A stretch of 64,000 nt of DNA, from positions 13,906,001-13,970,000 of the forward strand of contig NC_058494.1 of the NCBI RefSeq assembly GCF_020382885.2. The letters are read 5' to 3'. Shown here piece by piece: positions 23,769 through 35,733 of the stretch (position 1 is the first letter of the stretch; each line of letters opens with the position of its first letter). The notes beneath the pieces were generated by a model. The model did no database searches. It was not told the origin of the DNA and worked only from the letters and a program-made list of their open reading frames with translations. A program made the position numbers and the translations under genes. Source of the stretch: Scatophagus argus. Its lineage: Eukaryota > Chordata > Actinopteri > Scatophagidae.

Positions 23769-25310
23769 TTTCTCTTTTAACTCTGTGTCTGATATCTTCC
23801 AACTCCTGGAGGAAAAAATCAGTCTCTTTAGCTGCTAAATGCTTCATTGTGTCTGTCTGCTGTTTGGTACTGAGCAACCCAGTGTACAGTGGGATTTTAG
23901 ATCTTTCTCTGAAAAGAGTTGCCTGTTATGGCAGAAAAATAAACCGATGAGAGTGGTGAGAGTGAACTAAAAGAACGCCGTTTGGGACTGGAGAGCTAAA
24001 CAATGAGCTGAAAGTCACTATAAAGTTACAGATTCAGGTGATAATCCTCATCACTGCAAGCAACCTCTTCACGATGTCACTTCATATTTTCACAACTTTA
24101 AATTAACTGCTGCTAGCACTTGCAGCTGTAGCTTCCATGATGTGGGATGGGATAGCTACCTGTAAATGATTTGTTAGGGAGAAAAAACAAACAATAAAAA
24201 ACCAACTCCTCCCAAACAGGGCTAACATGAACTGTGATCCCTGGAGGCCAACAATCATTGGTGCACTGCTAGCAAAACATTTTGTGAAACAGACAACCAA
24301 GACAGTTTTAAGTTTTCATTGCTTTTCCAGTCAAAGAAGTAAAATTACATGCCACATTCTTTCTCCCTGTGTAGCCCACCATCAACTTCCCTCAAAATTT
24401 GTCAAATATTTTATTGCTGAGTAAATGCAGTTCTAGAGCAGCTCTTGTAGTTGTTGTGACTCAAGTCCTGATTTCTCGGTAAAGCTTTCATTTTATCTGT
24501 CATTTTGTTTGCAGTCCACATCATGAATAATTGCTGTGGCTAACAATAAATCCTGAGCATTTCACTGAAGCACATGGCCTGACAGACAGGATATTTCCTC
24601 TCCACTGCAGAAACAGATAAGCATCAGATTCAAAGCATGTATCACTGTGAATGGAGCTGTCTGTCAACTTCCCCACATGCACGAGCCACTGGCCACTAGC
24701 AGTCTGAAGTGAAACTCCATTGTTATCTGACTCCCATCCATCCTTCCTCACTTAAAAACCAGGAAAGCTTGCATTTGTATGATGGATAATCTGCTACAAA
24801 TCTGGCAGCCATATGCTGGGACACTTTCAGCTTTCATGTCTTTAAACTTGCTCTTTCTTTTTTTTGGGGGGGGGGTGAAATGTCTGTTTCTCCACACATG
24901 TAAGTCTCCCCATTGTTTCATATTTTCATTGTTTTTGAAGTGAATCCTGACATTGTGTGGTCGCTCAGAGTCCTCCACATAGTGAGCAGAATGAACGTTT
25001 GGGGGATTATCCTTCAAAGAGTCTGTGCTGAGCTTGTACAGATGACCGGCCTGCATATTTACTTACCTTCAAGTTGTCAATAATTGGGAAATGTTTTGTT
25101 GATTGGTTCCATATTGTTGTTCCCTGGTTCTGACCTTTAGTTGGATCCCCAATTACTTTAAAGAGCACAGAAAACAGATACAGCACAGCCAGTCTATGAG
25201 AGCTGTACTTAAGGGAAGATAAACTGCAAATATGAGCACAGAGATAACATGAGCAACATTAAAATGTGGCTGTGGGTTGAGGTGGGTGATTTACAATAGG
25301 GTGATATAAG
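23769..25310. other. Gene-free stretch between SINE copies
   Basis: Nothing recognisable apart from a G-run at ~24866-24875. The 102-codon minus frame at 24748-25056 has no domain and looks like chance. Confidence 0.5.
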
Positions 25311-25520
25311 TTGGTGGTGCATTGGTTAGCACTGTTGCCCCAGAGGGAGAGGCCAAGGCCTTTTTGTGTGGACTATGCCTGCAGGTACCGGTACTTCAGC
25401 TCCCTCAGACATGTATGTGAGGTTAATGACTTCAAATTGCCCATAGGTGTGAATGTGAGCATGAATGACTTGTTTCTCTCTATATGTCAGTGCTGTGTGG
25501 AACTGGCAGTTTGTGCAGGT
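25311..25520 (+). mobile_element. Diverged tRNA-headed SINE fragment, copy 3
   Basis: The + strand reads GGTGCATTGGTTAGCACTGTTGCC (A-box region), then GAGGTTAATGACTTCAAATTGCCC, AGGTGTGAATGTGAGC and TATGTCAGTGCTGTG. These are in the order expected for the 23462-23768 element, inverted relative to it. Confidence 0.7.
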
Positions 25521-27976
25521 TGTGCCCCGAAAAAACATAATTTCTAACTAATACATACACAATGAAAAGAGAGTAGGACAAAAAGGAGCTGGTCATCAGG
25601 GGACGTTTTATGTTTTGTGGCCCATGTGTTATATTATAATATATATAAAAGTACACGGTTCACCTGCAAACAATGCAAACACTTTTCCACTTTGCACTTA
25701 CATTTTACAAAATACTGCAGGATTCATGATTAACAACCTGCAAACACCAGCATGATGTACACAGACACAAAATGAAAAGAGAGCAAGCCAGATAAGAAAA
25801 TCAAAGTTCTCAAGCACACATAAGAGCAGATGAAGCAATGAGTGAAGGGAAAAGGGAGTGTGCTTTTATGCGAGTCAACTAGGGTGGTCCTTATTGCTGC
25901 ACGCTCAGGTGGGAGGTTTGTTAGGACAACAGCAAAAAACATCCAAATCACCCGACTCTTCCTTACTTCTCCCAATGTAGGCACATCCAGAGCTGGCCAA
26001 TTCAGTGGTGGGTGGAGATTATGAAGGAAGAGGAAGGTGATTTGAGTCTACTGCTAAAATAACAAAGCTGCTGTTGACACTGACTTTGCCTCTGTCTCAA
26101 ATCAGTTCTGGCTAGTGGGTGTCTTCAAAACACTTTGCAGCTGTTTGTTTTTGCTGATTCAGGTCTCCCACTTTTGTTTGCTAATAACAATTCAGACCAG
26201 TCAGTTTGAATTTAATGGCACCTGTTGATGTGTGTATATTTGGAAGGAATCTAAAGAACGGATTTATTCGGTCCAAAAATATTCAAGAGTTATCAGGCCA
26301 GAGCTCGTTAATGATCCCTGCAACTCTCGTACCCCTGGCTTGGGTCTCCAGCACCTGTCAGCTCTGCTTTTTTATGAGCGCTGGAGGCAGGAGTGGATGC
26401 AGAGCAGCAGGGTAGAGCAGTTTGGAGGGAGGAGAAGCAGGGGAATGGGAGTATAAGAGGAAAGGGGGATATTTGTGATATTTATGGAGAGCTGCACGGT
26501 GTGCCACCCTGCAGCGCTCAGCACAGCGCTATAGGAAACAGCTCATACAACACTTCTAACCTTCTCTGTTATCGAGTACTGGGACCGCCACCACTGCCTC
26601 TAAGGCTCACGTTGTCATCTATCTGTGATGATAACAATTATTGCTCATAAATGCTTGAGCAAAGTTTGGACTATGTCTCCATTCAATACTTACCTTTTTC
26701 TTTTCCCATTCAAAATTAGTTGATGGTCATGTGCGCTAGTTCATGTTTTTAGCTCACACATGGAGATAAGTGAGGTGGATGGAAGGAGGAAAAGAGATGG
26801 ATTGTTAGACCTCCATGGAACCCCCTTCTTCTTACTGTGAACACCTTTACTGTATTGTAATGCAGCCAAGCTGTCAATATAATTGAGTTTTTATAACATT
26901 TGCTTGTGGCTCATAATGATCAGTCATTACCAAGCCATTTTTAAAATGGGGCTGCTGAAGAGCACATGCTTTGTTCATGAAGCAGTTTTCAGTGGACATG
27001 GAAATTGAGGTATGGATTGACCCAATGCAGAGAGTGCACAGGTTGGGTGTTGGACATGGCTTGTAATGTTTTACAGTCCATTAATGACTGTTTAAGGTTT
27101 TATAACTTTACACAGTTGATTTGCAAGTGGGCAATTTATCTGCCTCAACAACAATCTTCCCTCTCATGTCACAGGAGTGAACTATTGCATTGAGGTCACA
27201 CTGTAACATCTCAAAACATACCAAGTGGGCTTATTTCAAATATTTGGCCAGTTTTGTTAATTTGAACATTTAATTAGAAGCTTGATTAAATGAGGAAACA
27301 GTCTGAAAAAGTCCCCTGCAAGCGTAACTGACTGTCCTCAGTGATCGTTTCACAGTGTAGTGGCACATTTTTATGCTTAAATGTTGCACAGCATTGCCTC
27401 ATTACAATTTGTGCTGGTGCTGTGTTATAGACTGTGTTATAAAACCAATCTCACCTTGACATTTTTTTTTTTTTTTTAAATGAACGTGACACATAAATAC
27501 TGGGGCTCATGCCCAAGTCAAACAGGTCTTGTGATGAGCATGGTTTGAACATTGTAAGGACACAACTTAACAAAATATATAATAAAGGTCAGGTCAATTT
27601 AAAATATTTTAATATGGAAATGCTACATATCATATCTTTAATAAGAGTAGCAATTTAAATATCAGTGTGGCACATATTCTTGGCAATCGGCCTGACTAAC
27701 ATGTATTTGTATGTAGCAACAGTAGCACACATGTCAAATGTTGACTTTAATATTACGCAGATGATGTTATGAAGTATTGTTCAGACCCTGAGATTAATGA
27801 GGCACATACTCAGCTGCAGGTACCATTTGAAATGCTGATGATATGTCAGCAGTGTATACTGAGCAGTACAAAATTCTGACAACACAAAGTGAAAGCTGTT
27901 CTCTTGAAATAGGACAAGTTCTTCCATAACAGGTACACATTTACTTTATGGAAAATTGGTTTCAGGCGTCTCCCTT
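25521..27976. other. Gene-free stretch upstream of neu3
   Basis: No frame with domain content. A poly-T run is at ~27462-27477. AT-rich, otherwise nothing recognised. Confidence 0.5.
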
Positions 27977-28070
27977 TTAAAGGGCCAGTGTGCAGGATTT
28001 AGTGGCATACAGTGGTGAGGTTACAGACCGCACCAGCTACATACACTTCCTCTCATCCTCCACTGTGATG
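27977..28070 (+). repeat. Fragment of a common teleost interspersed repeat
   Basis: AAAGGGCCAGTGTGCAGGA followed by TTTAGTGGCATACAGTGGTGAGG matches, from memory, a phrase that recurs across many fish genomes. Class not known to me. Confidence 0.45.
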
Positions 28071-28792
28071 GAATGATTATATTCCATTTCTGTCAATAGA
28101 TCCCGTTACATCCTACACTCATGGCCTTTAAAATACTTGTACCATGTATTTCAGCCTTTTAAAGACATTGTTACATTGGATCTCTCTGTCTCTCTCCAGC
28201 CATATACCTGCCTCCCTGAACACATTTATGGCAAATCTCTACCCATCTACCAGATGGCCTCTGACTTCTTCTCCGGTCCAAGTCACCTCTTTCCTACATC
28301 CATCTGCTTCCACCTACCTTGCAGAAACCCCTTTTAGCCATTCCCATCATCTGACCTTTCCTCCTTGCTTCTACTGTCAAACGTTTTTTCTCAGTCAGTG
28401 CCAGATCAACAAAGTTACTTCTTGTCTTTGCATTCTGGACTGTAATCTGTGACCTGTGCTATGATTGGCCTTCGGTTTGATATGATTGTAGTTTTTGTCC
28501 TCAAACATAAAAAAAATTAAAATGCTATCAAATAGCAGTCTTGTATTGTTCCAAACAATCACCGTCTTCTCTTTTCTTTGCCTTCCTCTTGATTAGTCAC
28601 TCAGAGATGAAGAGGAAAGAAGGACGTCAACCCCCAGAATGTTGTTTTTTATTGAGTTGCTTTATCAGTGTTTGGTCAGTGTTTTTTATTTTATGTAATA
28701 AAGACTCCTCCCTCATTCTCCTGGTGCACTGTCCAACCTGATAAAACCCCCAAAGTTCTAGGTGCAGTACACACTGCACATCTTCAACGACC

Positions 28793-30017
28793 ATGGACAA
28801 CAAGCAAACAGTCTTTCTTTCCAAAGAGAAAGAAGTATACAGGATTCCTGCTCTGTTCTTTGACAGAGACAGAAGCACCTTTATGGCCTTTGCAGAGCAG
28901 AGGACGACTACAAAAGATACCAGTACCAAAGTGTTGGTTATGAAAACAGGAACACTGAAGACGGAGGGAAGATCCAGTGGGAGGACAATTGAGGTAATCA
29001 TCTCAAACAGTTCTTTCTTGTATGAATTACTTGTGATATATAATTTGACAATAACATCATTTAAAATAATGTTCTTTCCAGTGGTCTGAACTCAGACTGG
29101 TGAAGGAGGCACATCTTGATGGATATCGTCCTATGAACCCCTGCCCGGTGTATGAGAAAAACAGCCAAACACTTTTTCTGTTTTTCATCTGTGTTAAGGG
29201 CACTGTCTCCGAGTGCTGGCAGAGATTCTGGGGCTGCAACAAGGCCCGTCTCTGCTATATTACAACTAAAGATGCTGGCCTAAGCTGGAGTGCGGTGACT
29301 GATTTGACATATCTGCCTGATATCAAGGACTGGGCCACATTTGCTGTAGGACCAGGCCATGGTGTTCAAACTGAGAGTGATATATTGATTGTCCCGCTTT
29401 ATGCTTATGCTCCTTGCAATCCATTCTATTGCTCTACTCCATATGCACTTTATCTGTACAGTGACGATAAGGGCAATACTTGGAGATTTGGCAGCAAGCT
29501 GCAAACAAAATCAGTTGAATGTGAAATGGCAGAGGTTTCTGATGACACTGGCCTCAGGTCTATCTACTGCAATGCCCGTAATGAGGGAGGCTATCGAGTG
29601 GAAGCTCGTGATGACAATAAGGGAGCTGGTTTCATTACACTCTCATCTTCTGAAAAGCTGGTGGAAACAGGTGGAGGCTGTCAGGGAAGCGTGGTGTCCT
29701 TTCCAGCTCAAAGTGAAGGTGCACAGGCAGGTGGTGATTCAAGGCAGAACCCAAACAAGTGGCTGCTCTTCACCCACCCAACTGATAGGTCCGAAAGAAT
29801 TAATTTAGGAGTCTATCTGAATAAAACGCCAAGAGACCCAAATGCATGGAGCAAACCCTGGATCATCAACCCAGGACTCAGTGGTTACTCAGACCTGGCT
29901 TACATTGATGATGGCTGGTTTGCATGTCTAATGGAGTGTGGGGATGAGAAAGAATTTGAGCAGATAGCTTGTGTAGTTTTTAACTACAAGCAAGTCAAGC
30001 ACAGCAATGGAGAGTAA
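28793..30017 (+). CDS. neu3: NEU3-type ganglioside sialidase, two coding exons
   Basis: Coding exons are 28793-28993 (67 codons, donor GAG|GTAATC) and 29082-30017 (acceptor TTTCCAG|TGG), in phase 0, giving 378 aa, close to the family's usual ~380-430. GH33 exo-sialidase marks are YRIP at residues 16-19 (Arg17 of the catalytic Arg triad), Asp boxes TKDAGLSW (~129-136) and SDDKGNTW (~194-201), a third loose box near 243-251, and GYSDL with Tyr ~336, the expected nucleophile. NPCPVYE, FFICVKG, WATFAVGPGHG and ECGDEKEFEQIA fit NEU3 better than lysosomal NEU1. There is no signal peptide, as expected for cytosolic/membrane-associated NEU2-4. The family removes sialic acid from gangliosides at the plasma membrane. 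The start ACCATGG has a strong Kozak context. The exact fish paralogue (several neu3 genes exist) is not resolved; NEU4 is less likely. Confidence 0.9.
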
Positions 30018-30174
30018 AGAACAATCTCTACTTGTATCTGATGTGAAGCCGTCAGTCTCTGTCCACTTTAAAACAGAGCGACAAACACACCTGACTTTAA
30101 GATGCTGACTTAGATTATAAAACTAAATGTATGTAAATGTGTGAAATTATGCTGATGCTAATGCAGCGTGGGGA

Positions 30175-30250
30175 AAACAGTGAAACAGATCAGATAGCAT
30201 TTAAGGTTTTTAGCTGTAGTTAAGTCAAGCAGGACATTTGGAAAGTAAAA
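30175..30250 (+). pseudogene. Decayed duplicate of the neu3 C-terminal coding end
   Basis: CAGATAGC, GGTTTTTAGCTG, AAGTCAAGCA and GGAAAGTAAA line up in order with the last ~65 bp of the neu3 coding sequence (29957-30020). The frame is broken. This is a relic left by tandem duplication. Confidence 0.5.
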
Positions 30251-30555
30251 ATCTATTGTTTTAAATGGCACCTTGGGCAAATAACATTTTGTTTACCTTA
30301 TATAGTTTTCACTGAAACCTTTTGTGTTCTACATACTATTACACTCTATCTACAATTGATGAATATGTTAAAAGTGTATATTTACCTCGACCATGGATAA
30401 ATATCTTAGATTTTTGTTTGTTGTCAGTTGTAACAGCCATGTTAATTATGCATGACATTGTACTAGCATTTTATATGAGGTGTAATTCAAGTGATATGTT
30501 TATGTTTTTATTATTATTTTTATTAAATGTAAAGCAGAATACAAGATTTTTGACA

Positions 30556-30561
30556 AATAAA
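30556..30561 (+). terminator. AATAAA polyadenylation signal, probable neu3 end
   Basis: First good AATAAA downstream of the neu3 stop, about 540 bp into the 3' flank, after the relic at 30175-30250. Confidence 0.4.
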
Positions 30562-30599
30562 TGGACATTTTCAATCACAGACCCAGATTCTTTTTTAAT

Positions 30600-30780
30600 C
30601 TGAAGGTGAAAGGGTTTATGGGATTCCTTCAAAAGTAAAACTATTCAAAGCAGAGGAAGACTTTTTGTATCCCTCATATGGCACTATTCACCTGAAACTA
30701 CAAGAGCTCAAAAACACACCTAAGTTTAATATGCTGACTTTGATAGTAAAACCAACTTTGAAAATATTTTTAATAATATT
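30600..30780 (+). pseudogene. Decayed neu3-like exon 1 and 3'-UTR-like fragment
   Basis: GTGAAAGGGTTTATGGGATTCCT resembles the exon 1 sequence encoding the YRIP motif, with Arg lost (reads ERVYGIP). GCAGAGGAAGACT differs by one base from GCAGAGGACGACT in exon 1. Then AACACACCTAAGTTTAATATGCTGACTTTGAT resembles the neu3 3' flank at ~30087-30115. Spacing between blocks is altered. Not functional. Confidence 0.4.
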
Positions 30781-30910
30781 TTGACATTCTGGTGCATAAT
30801 TCAGTAGATGCCAATATTTATGTTATATGCTATTGTGTTGTTACCTGTTGTGTGTTTTTGTTGTCTTCTCTTGTACATTGTGTTTCATATTATATTACTA
30901 TTCTTTACTA

Positions 30911-30913
<3 letters not shown>

Positions 30914-30953
<40 letters not shown>
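30914..30953. repeat. (TA)n microsatellite
   Basis: Twenty uninterrupted TA units. Confidence 0.95.
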
Positions 30954-30954
<1 letters not shown>

Positions 30955-31029
30955 CTCTTCTTTTTTCCTACAGTTACGTAAATTATAAATTGTTTTTTAT
31001 CGATGCCTATCCAATTTACTGCTGTAACA

Positions 31030-31080
31030 ATCTGAATTTCCCCATTGTGGGACAATAAAGGAATGGAAAGATCTTATCTT
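31030..31080 (+). mobile_element. LINE 3' tail, (CTTAT)n type
   Basis: GAATTTCCCCATTGTGGGA (a short hairpin) is followed by CAATAAAGGAATGG and ATCTTATCTTAT. The same arrangement is seen at 48088-48190. Confidence 0.6.
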
Positions 31081-31650
31081 ATTTAGAGTGACCTTAATGG
31101 TGCTTAATTTAAGAAGTGAAATAAAGTTTGTTTTGGGGAAATAAAATTGGTTATATCATTATTTAACAATAACAATGATTTCCTCTCACAGGAAACTGCT
31201 GTTATGCCTAAAACAAAGGTAGCAGGAAAATTCTTTTTCCTGTTTTCAAAGGAAATTCAGCACTGACTGTAGTGAAGTCATCTGATATTGAAGCCCTTAT
31301 TAAATCGATTATTAAGAAATTAAGGGTTATGTCTAGCATGTTACTTCTACATATTTGGGAACAAGCTGGTTTAAATAGAAATGAAATAGAAACTGAGATT
31401 TAGCTGAATGGTGTCGTACACACATCTTTCATCCAGGACAGTAGTTTATGACCCCTCTTAAACCAAACATCACCAATCTTTTCCTAAATTTAACCAGGTA
31501 GTTTTTGTGCCTCAAGTACCATTTATTCTTCAGCACATGTGAGGAAGTCTTTGTTGCAACAGCTGGTTTTATACTTTCCTTGTCCGCAGGTATGCTGCTA
31601 TGGTCCACATGATGTAAATTTTGTCATCAGAGGTTGTAATAGAAGGAGAA

Positions 31651-31775
31651 ATCCCACTCTAAGGACTTCCAATTATGTAGGGGGCACTAGGGGGCGCTAG
31701 GGTGGTCCAGAATGAATGGGGGTTTATGGGGCTGTAGCCACAAGATGTAACTTTTATGGGGTAAAAAAAAATTAT
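31651..31775 (+). repeat. Two-copy interspersed repeat, copy 2, with CTCF-like core
   Basis: Shares its order of conserved phrases with 21793-21907. It additionally contains GCACTAGGGGGCGCT (31684-31698), which the other copy lacks in intact form. Confidence 0.65.
31684..31698 (+). promoter_or_regulatory. Strong CTCF-like motif inside a repeat
   Basis: GCACTAGGGGGCGCT matches the vertebrate CTCF core almost perfectly. It lies about 1.7 kb past the neu3 stop and within an interspersed repeat. Confidence 0.45.
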
Positions 31776-32184
31776 GTCCTTTTTCATTATGTTTTCGGTA
31801 TAAGTGGTAGAGACTATAGTTCCTTTAGGTTAGACTGTTGCGGCTTTTTTAATATACGCAAAATAGAACCTTGTGTGGATGGCCACAGACATACAATTTT
31901 TTGTGACTTCAATACCAAAAACACCAACTGCACATGTGCAGAAGACATCTTCCTGTTGATGCCAACCTACTACGACTACCACTCCAGTGTCCTCAAAAAA
32001 AAAACAAAACAAAACAAAAAAAAACAACAGACTGATCAGTATGCATCTTTGTCTGTTCCAGTGTACATTAGGCCCATAAGAGCAACTTGTGAGTTTGGAT
32101 GAGATGCCACATGACACAGTGGTGCTATCTTACAGCCTGGGACTAGAATGTGTTTGGAACTTTGCCCACACATTCAAAGACTTT

Positions 32185-32560
32185 CCCTCTAGCGCCACCA
32201 TGCGGTACATAGGTTGTAATTTCTTGACTAATAGACAGATTGCCATGAAATTAGTTAGGCTAAATTTTCCAGACAGGATTAGCTGCAATCACTTTGATGA
32301 TACAACTTTTTCACTTGACACCATCATCAGGTTCAAAATTCTAGTTTGTCTTATAATTTGTGTTATGACTAAATACCAGCAAAGTTAATAACATTCCTTT
32401 TGGTCTGATAAGTTTTTCAACTTAGTAAACATTACACCTGTTAAATATCCACATGGTAGCCTTGCCATTATGCTAGCATGCTGACAACGGCATATAGGTC
32501 AAAGCACTACTATGCCTAACTACAGCCCTCACAGGACAGGAAGCAAACCTGCATACTTTA
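32185..32560 (+). repeat. Composite fragment of common teleost interspersed repeats
   Basis: CTCTAGCGCCACCATG, GATTGCCATGAAATTAGT, CATCATCAGGTTCAAAATT, GACTAAATACCAGCAAA and then CATTATGCTAGCATGCTGAC with AAAGCACTACTATGCCTAA are phrases I recognise from high-copy fish repeats. Coding capacity is absent. Confidence 0.55.
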
Positions 32561-34858
32561 GCTTTTAAAAAATAGATTTAAATTAGTTTGCGTATACAGG
32601 TTTTTTTGTTTGTTTGGTTTTTTTTTTAAAGTGATTGACTCATTTCCTGTAACTCCTTTCCTGGTGTGTCACGTTCGATAGCTTGAGAGTGTCAGTAGAA
32701 GCAGCACGAAAGCCAATGACAACATACTTTTTTATATATATTTTTAGTCTCTCTTTCAAACTCAGTTCTCAATTAAGGATGTTCAAGAACTGCTTGAATG
32801 AAGACAGATGGAAAAGTATTTACATGCTAACATCCTTAACTTCAATGCCCCTGAAAAGGGACAAGAATTAGCATGTCCACCTGCGTGTTTATATGAAGCT
32901 TGAGGTACTCCAGAGTCATTTGACCTGGGAATGAATGCTGGTTGCATCGCTTCTCACTGACAACAAAAGCCAGATATTAGTGGGTGTTAGGAGTGTTTTG
33001 TCCAGTGTAAAAGGGGTACTGTTGATATCTCCAAAATAGTACTTATAGTGGTTGTGTTATCCAGAATATAAATAAATCAATTAGTAGTAAGTATTCAGGT
33101 GGTACAGGGTGGGGAAAATGACAAGTAGTAAAAGAGCACAAATTCCAGGATCAGTTTGCAGGAAAATGAATAAATAGATTAATTGCAACCAAATGTCCCT
33201 GCATCAAAGAACGTCACTACGCATGTAGCTGTTTGCTCTTAGTCCACCTCTGTGTGTCATTTTGTTGACCAGTGGACTTTTTTTTTAGGAGATTCGTCAA
33301 AATGGGCAAACATGTCCAAGTTTGTTCACTGCAGAAAACCCAGAAACACACAAGGAGAAATTCCCAAATATACTGGAGCAGTTAATGTGTGACTGCGGCT
33401 GAGCTGATGATGTCAGATCTCTGGCTCTCTGCTCTGGCTGCTGTGAGCGTCGGCTTGTTTAGAGGCAAAATATTCTAATCTCTGTTTTTATTCTGGCTTC
33501 ATTTTAAACCAAGAGTATAATCATTCACATTTGTCCTTAACACACATCCTCTCTGAAAGAGATCCAAGGATCTGTCCAGCACTTCTGACTGTGTCTATTT
33601 GAATGAAAAGTTGTCAGTGGAAATAAACTGTCACCTTGACTTTATGTTCACCTTTCATCTTCGCTCTACCTCATGGATGTTTTGCTCTCAAATGTTGTGC
33701 GCACTTTCGTAGGGAAGCCACTTCTGCCAAAATAGATGAAAATTTGTTATGATTTCAATAAATGCTTGTGATACTAAGTCAAAGGTCAAAATTATGTGAA
33801 TGTAAATTGCAAAAACTGACTGTTTTTATCATGACATATCATCACATCACATATCATTTTGTTTATTTTACTGTTTAAAAGGGATTTTTGGAATGCAATT
33901 CATCTCTTTCCAGAAAGTCTTTCTCTTTTCATACAGTCATATGGATAAATTATGAACTAATGAGTGGCTCTGCTGTTATATATCTCTGTCATCTGTCCAA
34001 TCCAGGTCTTAGGTATTGGACAGGGGTCCCCCTTTCTTCAAATATACACACTCTCCATCATATTTCCTGCCACAGTGCTCATGATGCAGTCCAAAACCGG
34101 CTCACACATCACTGACTATCTTTAATGTCTTTAATGGGACACACTCCACTGTGATGTATGGAGATTTTTTTTTTTCAGAGTGTAACAAGACTGCGACAGT
34201 GCATGTGTACCATAACTGAATTAAACTCAAATATGACTAAGTGTGCCAAGAAAAGCAAACTGCTCCCTGAGGGGTTATTTAGGTGGAAGGCAGCTGTTTA
34301 CAGACAGCAGACAGCCTGCTAGAAGCCACATCACACTTTGGAGAGATTTCCTCCCCACATTTACTCAGTGTTATCCTGGATAAAACAACTGTACAGTGCA
34401 AAAATTGACTTGACAAATAACTAATAATATTTTACAATAAAAAAACTTAGAAGATGAAGTTAATGCATTTAGAAAATGAACAGATTAATTCTGCCCAAAG
34501 CTATAGAGCCATTCTGAAAAATGTCTATTTTAATGTTTCAGTACATTTTATTGTTCAGATATGTCTACATTTACAGTGATTACATAAAACCGATTGTGTG
34601 TTTCTCAGTGGTGTTGCTACTTTTACAAAAAGATCTGAATCTTTCATTCCTTAATGCACTTCTGCAGCTCACATTTCAACATAAGAAAACAAACAGCACT
34701 AAAGGCTGCTTGTCCATTTTGACGAAAGCCAGTTTTAACTTAATACCAGATGATCAGATGTATTTGATATCCATGCTGAAGGCTGCCGAGGTTGACCAGA
34801 CTGTGAGGTGGTTTGCAAAATAAAGGCCTGTTTTGCCTAAAGCAGACATGAGGCAGAC

Positions 34859-34908
<50 letters not shown>

Positions 34909-35520
34909 AGACGACAAGATGAAAAGAAAAAAAGTGCACATCCTCACATCTTTTGTGACGTCTTGTCTTTAACCCTAAACTTAAAACAACGATGAGCACA
35001 TAGACGGCAAAAGCAACGCAGCGATGCCGGGCAGGCGCATGTTTGCGCACGGACGTTCACCTGAGAGCTTGGATTGTTAGTTGTTCAGTATATTACATAT
35101 AACCTATATTACATATAGGCCGATTTTTTAATCAATAAACTATAAAATTATTTTTACTATTTTCTTTGCTCTGATCATACTAAAAATAATAATAATAAAA
35201 AAAAATTAAAACTCTGCCCCCAAAGCTCTATCTATTATCATTATTATTATTATTGCTGTTGTCATATTAATTGTGTGAAATTATATTAAGCATTTTTTTT
35301 GTGATTTTATCTATTTATTTACGTTTACTGTAGCGCGATTCATTTTGCATTCGTGAAAACAAGTACCCTGTTGGAGATATACATGAATATCAAAGGAAAA
35401 GATAAAAAAAGTGAAACAGCCTGTCAAAACGTAATAAACTCGAAGCTGGACTGTGGGACCACATTAAAAACCCTGTGGTATTTCATTAAAATTGAACAAA
35501 CTCATCAAATTCAGTCACAT
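32561..35520. other. Gene-free stretch between neu3 and foxd
   Basis: AT-rich; apart from the (CT)n/(CA)n microsatellite at 34861-34908 nothing was recognised. Poly-T and poly-A runs are present. Confidence 0.5.
34861..34908. repeat. (CT)15(CA)9 compound microsatellite
   Basis: Thirty bases of CT run directly into CA repeats. Confidence 0.95.
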
Positions 35521-35665
35521 TTTATTGCAAACGTATTTAAGGGTTGTAAAACATCAGTCGTTCAAAAGCATTTACTTCAGGAAAACAAACTCCACAAATA
35601 CGGTGGCCTGCTTGCAATATTAGAGCCACCATTAAAAACTAGAAATTCATACAATGTACCGTGGA

Positions 35666-35671
35666 TTTATT
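35666..35671 (-). terminator. AATAAA polyadenylation signal, probable foxd end
   Basis: AATAAA on the minus strand 63-68 bp after the foxd stop; a second one lies at 35526-35521. Confidence 0.45.
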
Positions 35672-35733
35672 CTCAGGCTGAGAGGATGGAGATTCGGTTT
35701 TACGCAAATTCAAGGCAAGCGGACATCGTAGCA

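Noticed and set aside
24748-25056. 102-codon minus-strand frame
   Set aside because: No domain, contains a long G-run-derived Pro/Lys stretch, no plausible neighbouring exons.
28137-28452. Overlapping 66- and 102-codon frames upstream of neu3
   Set aside because: They directly follow an interspersed-repeat fragment, lack domains and are not linked in phase to neu3 exon 1.
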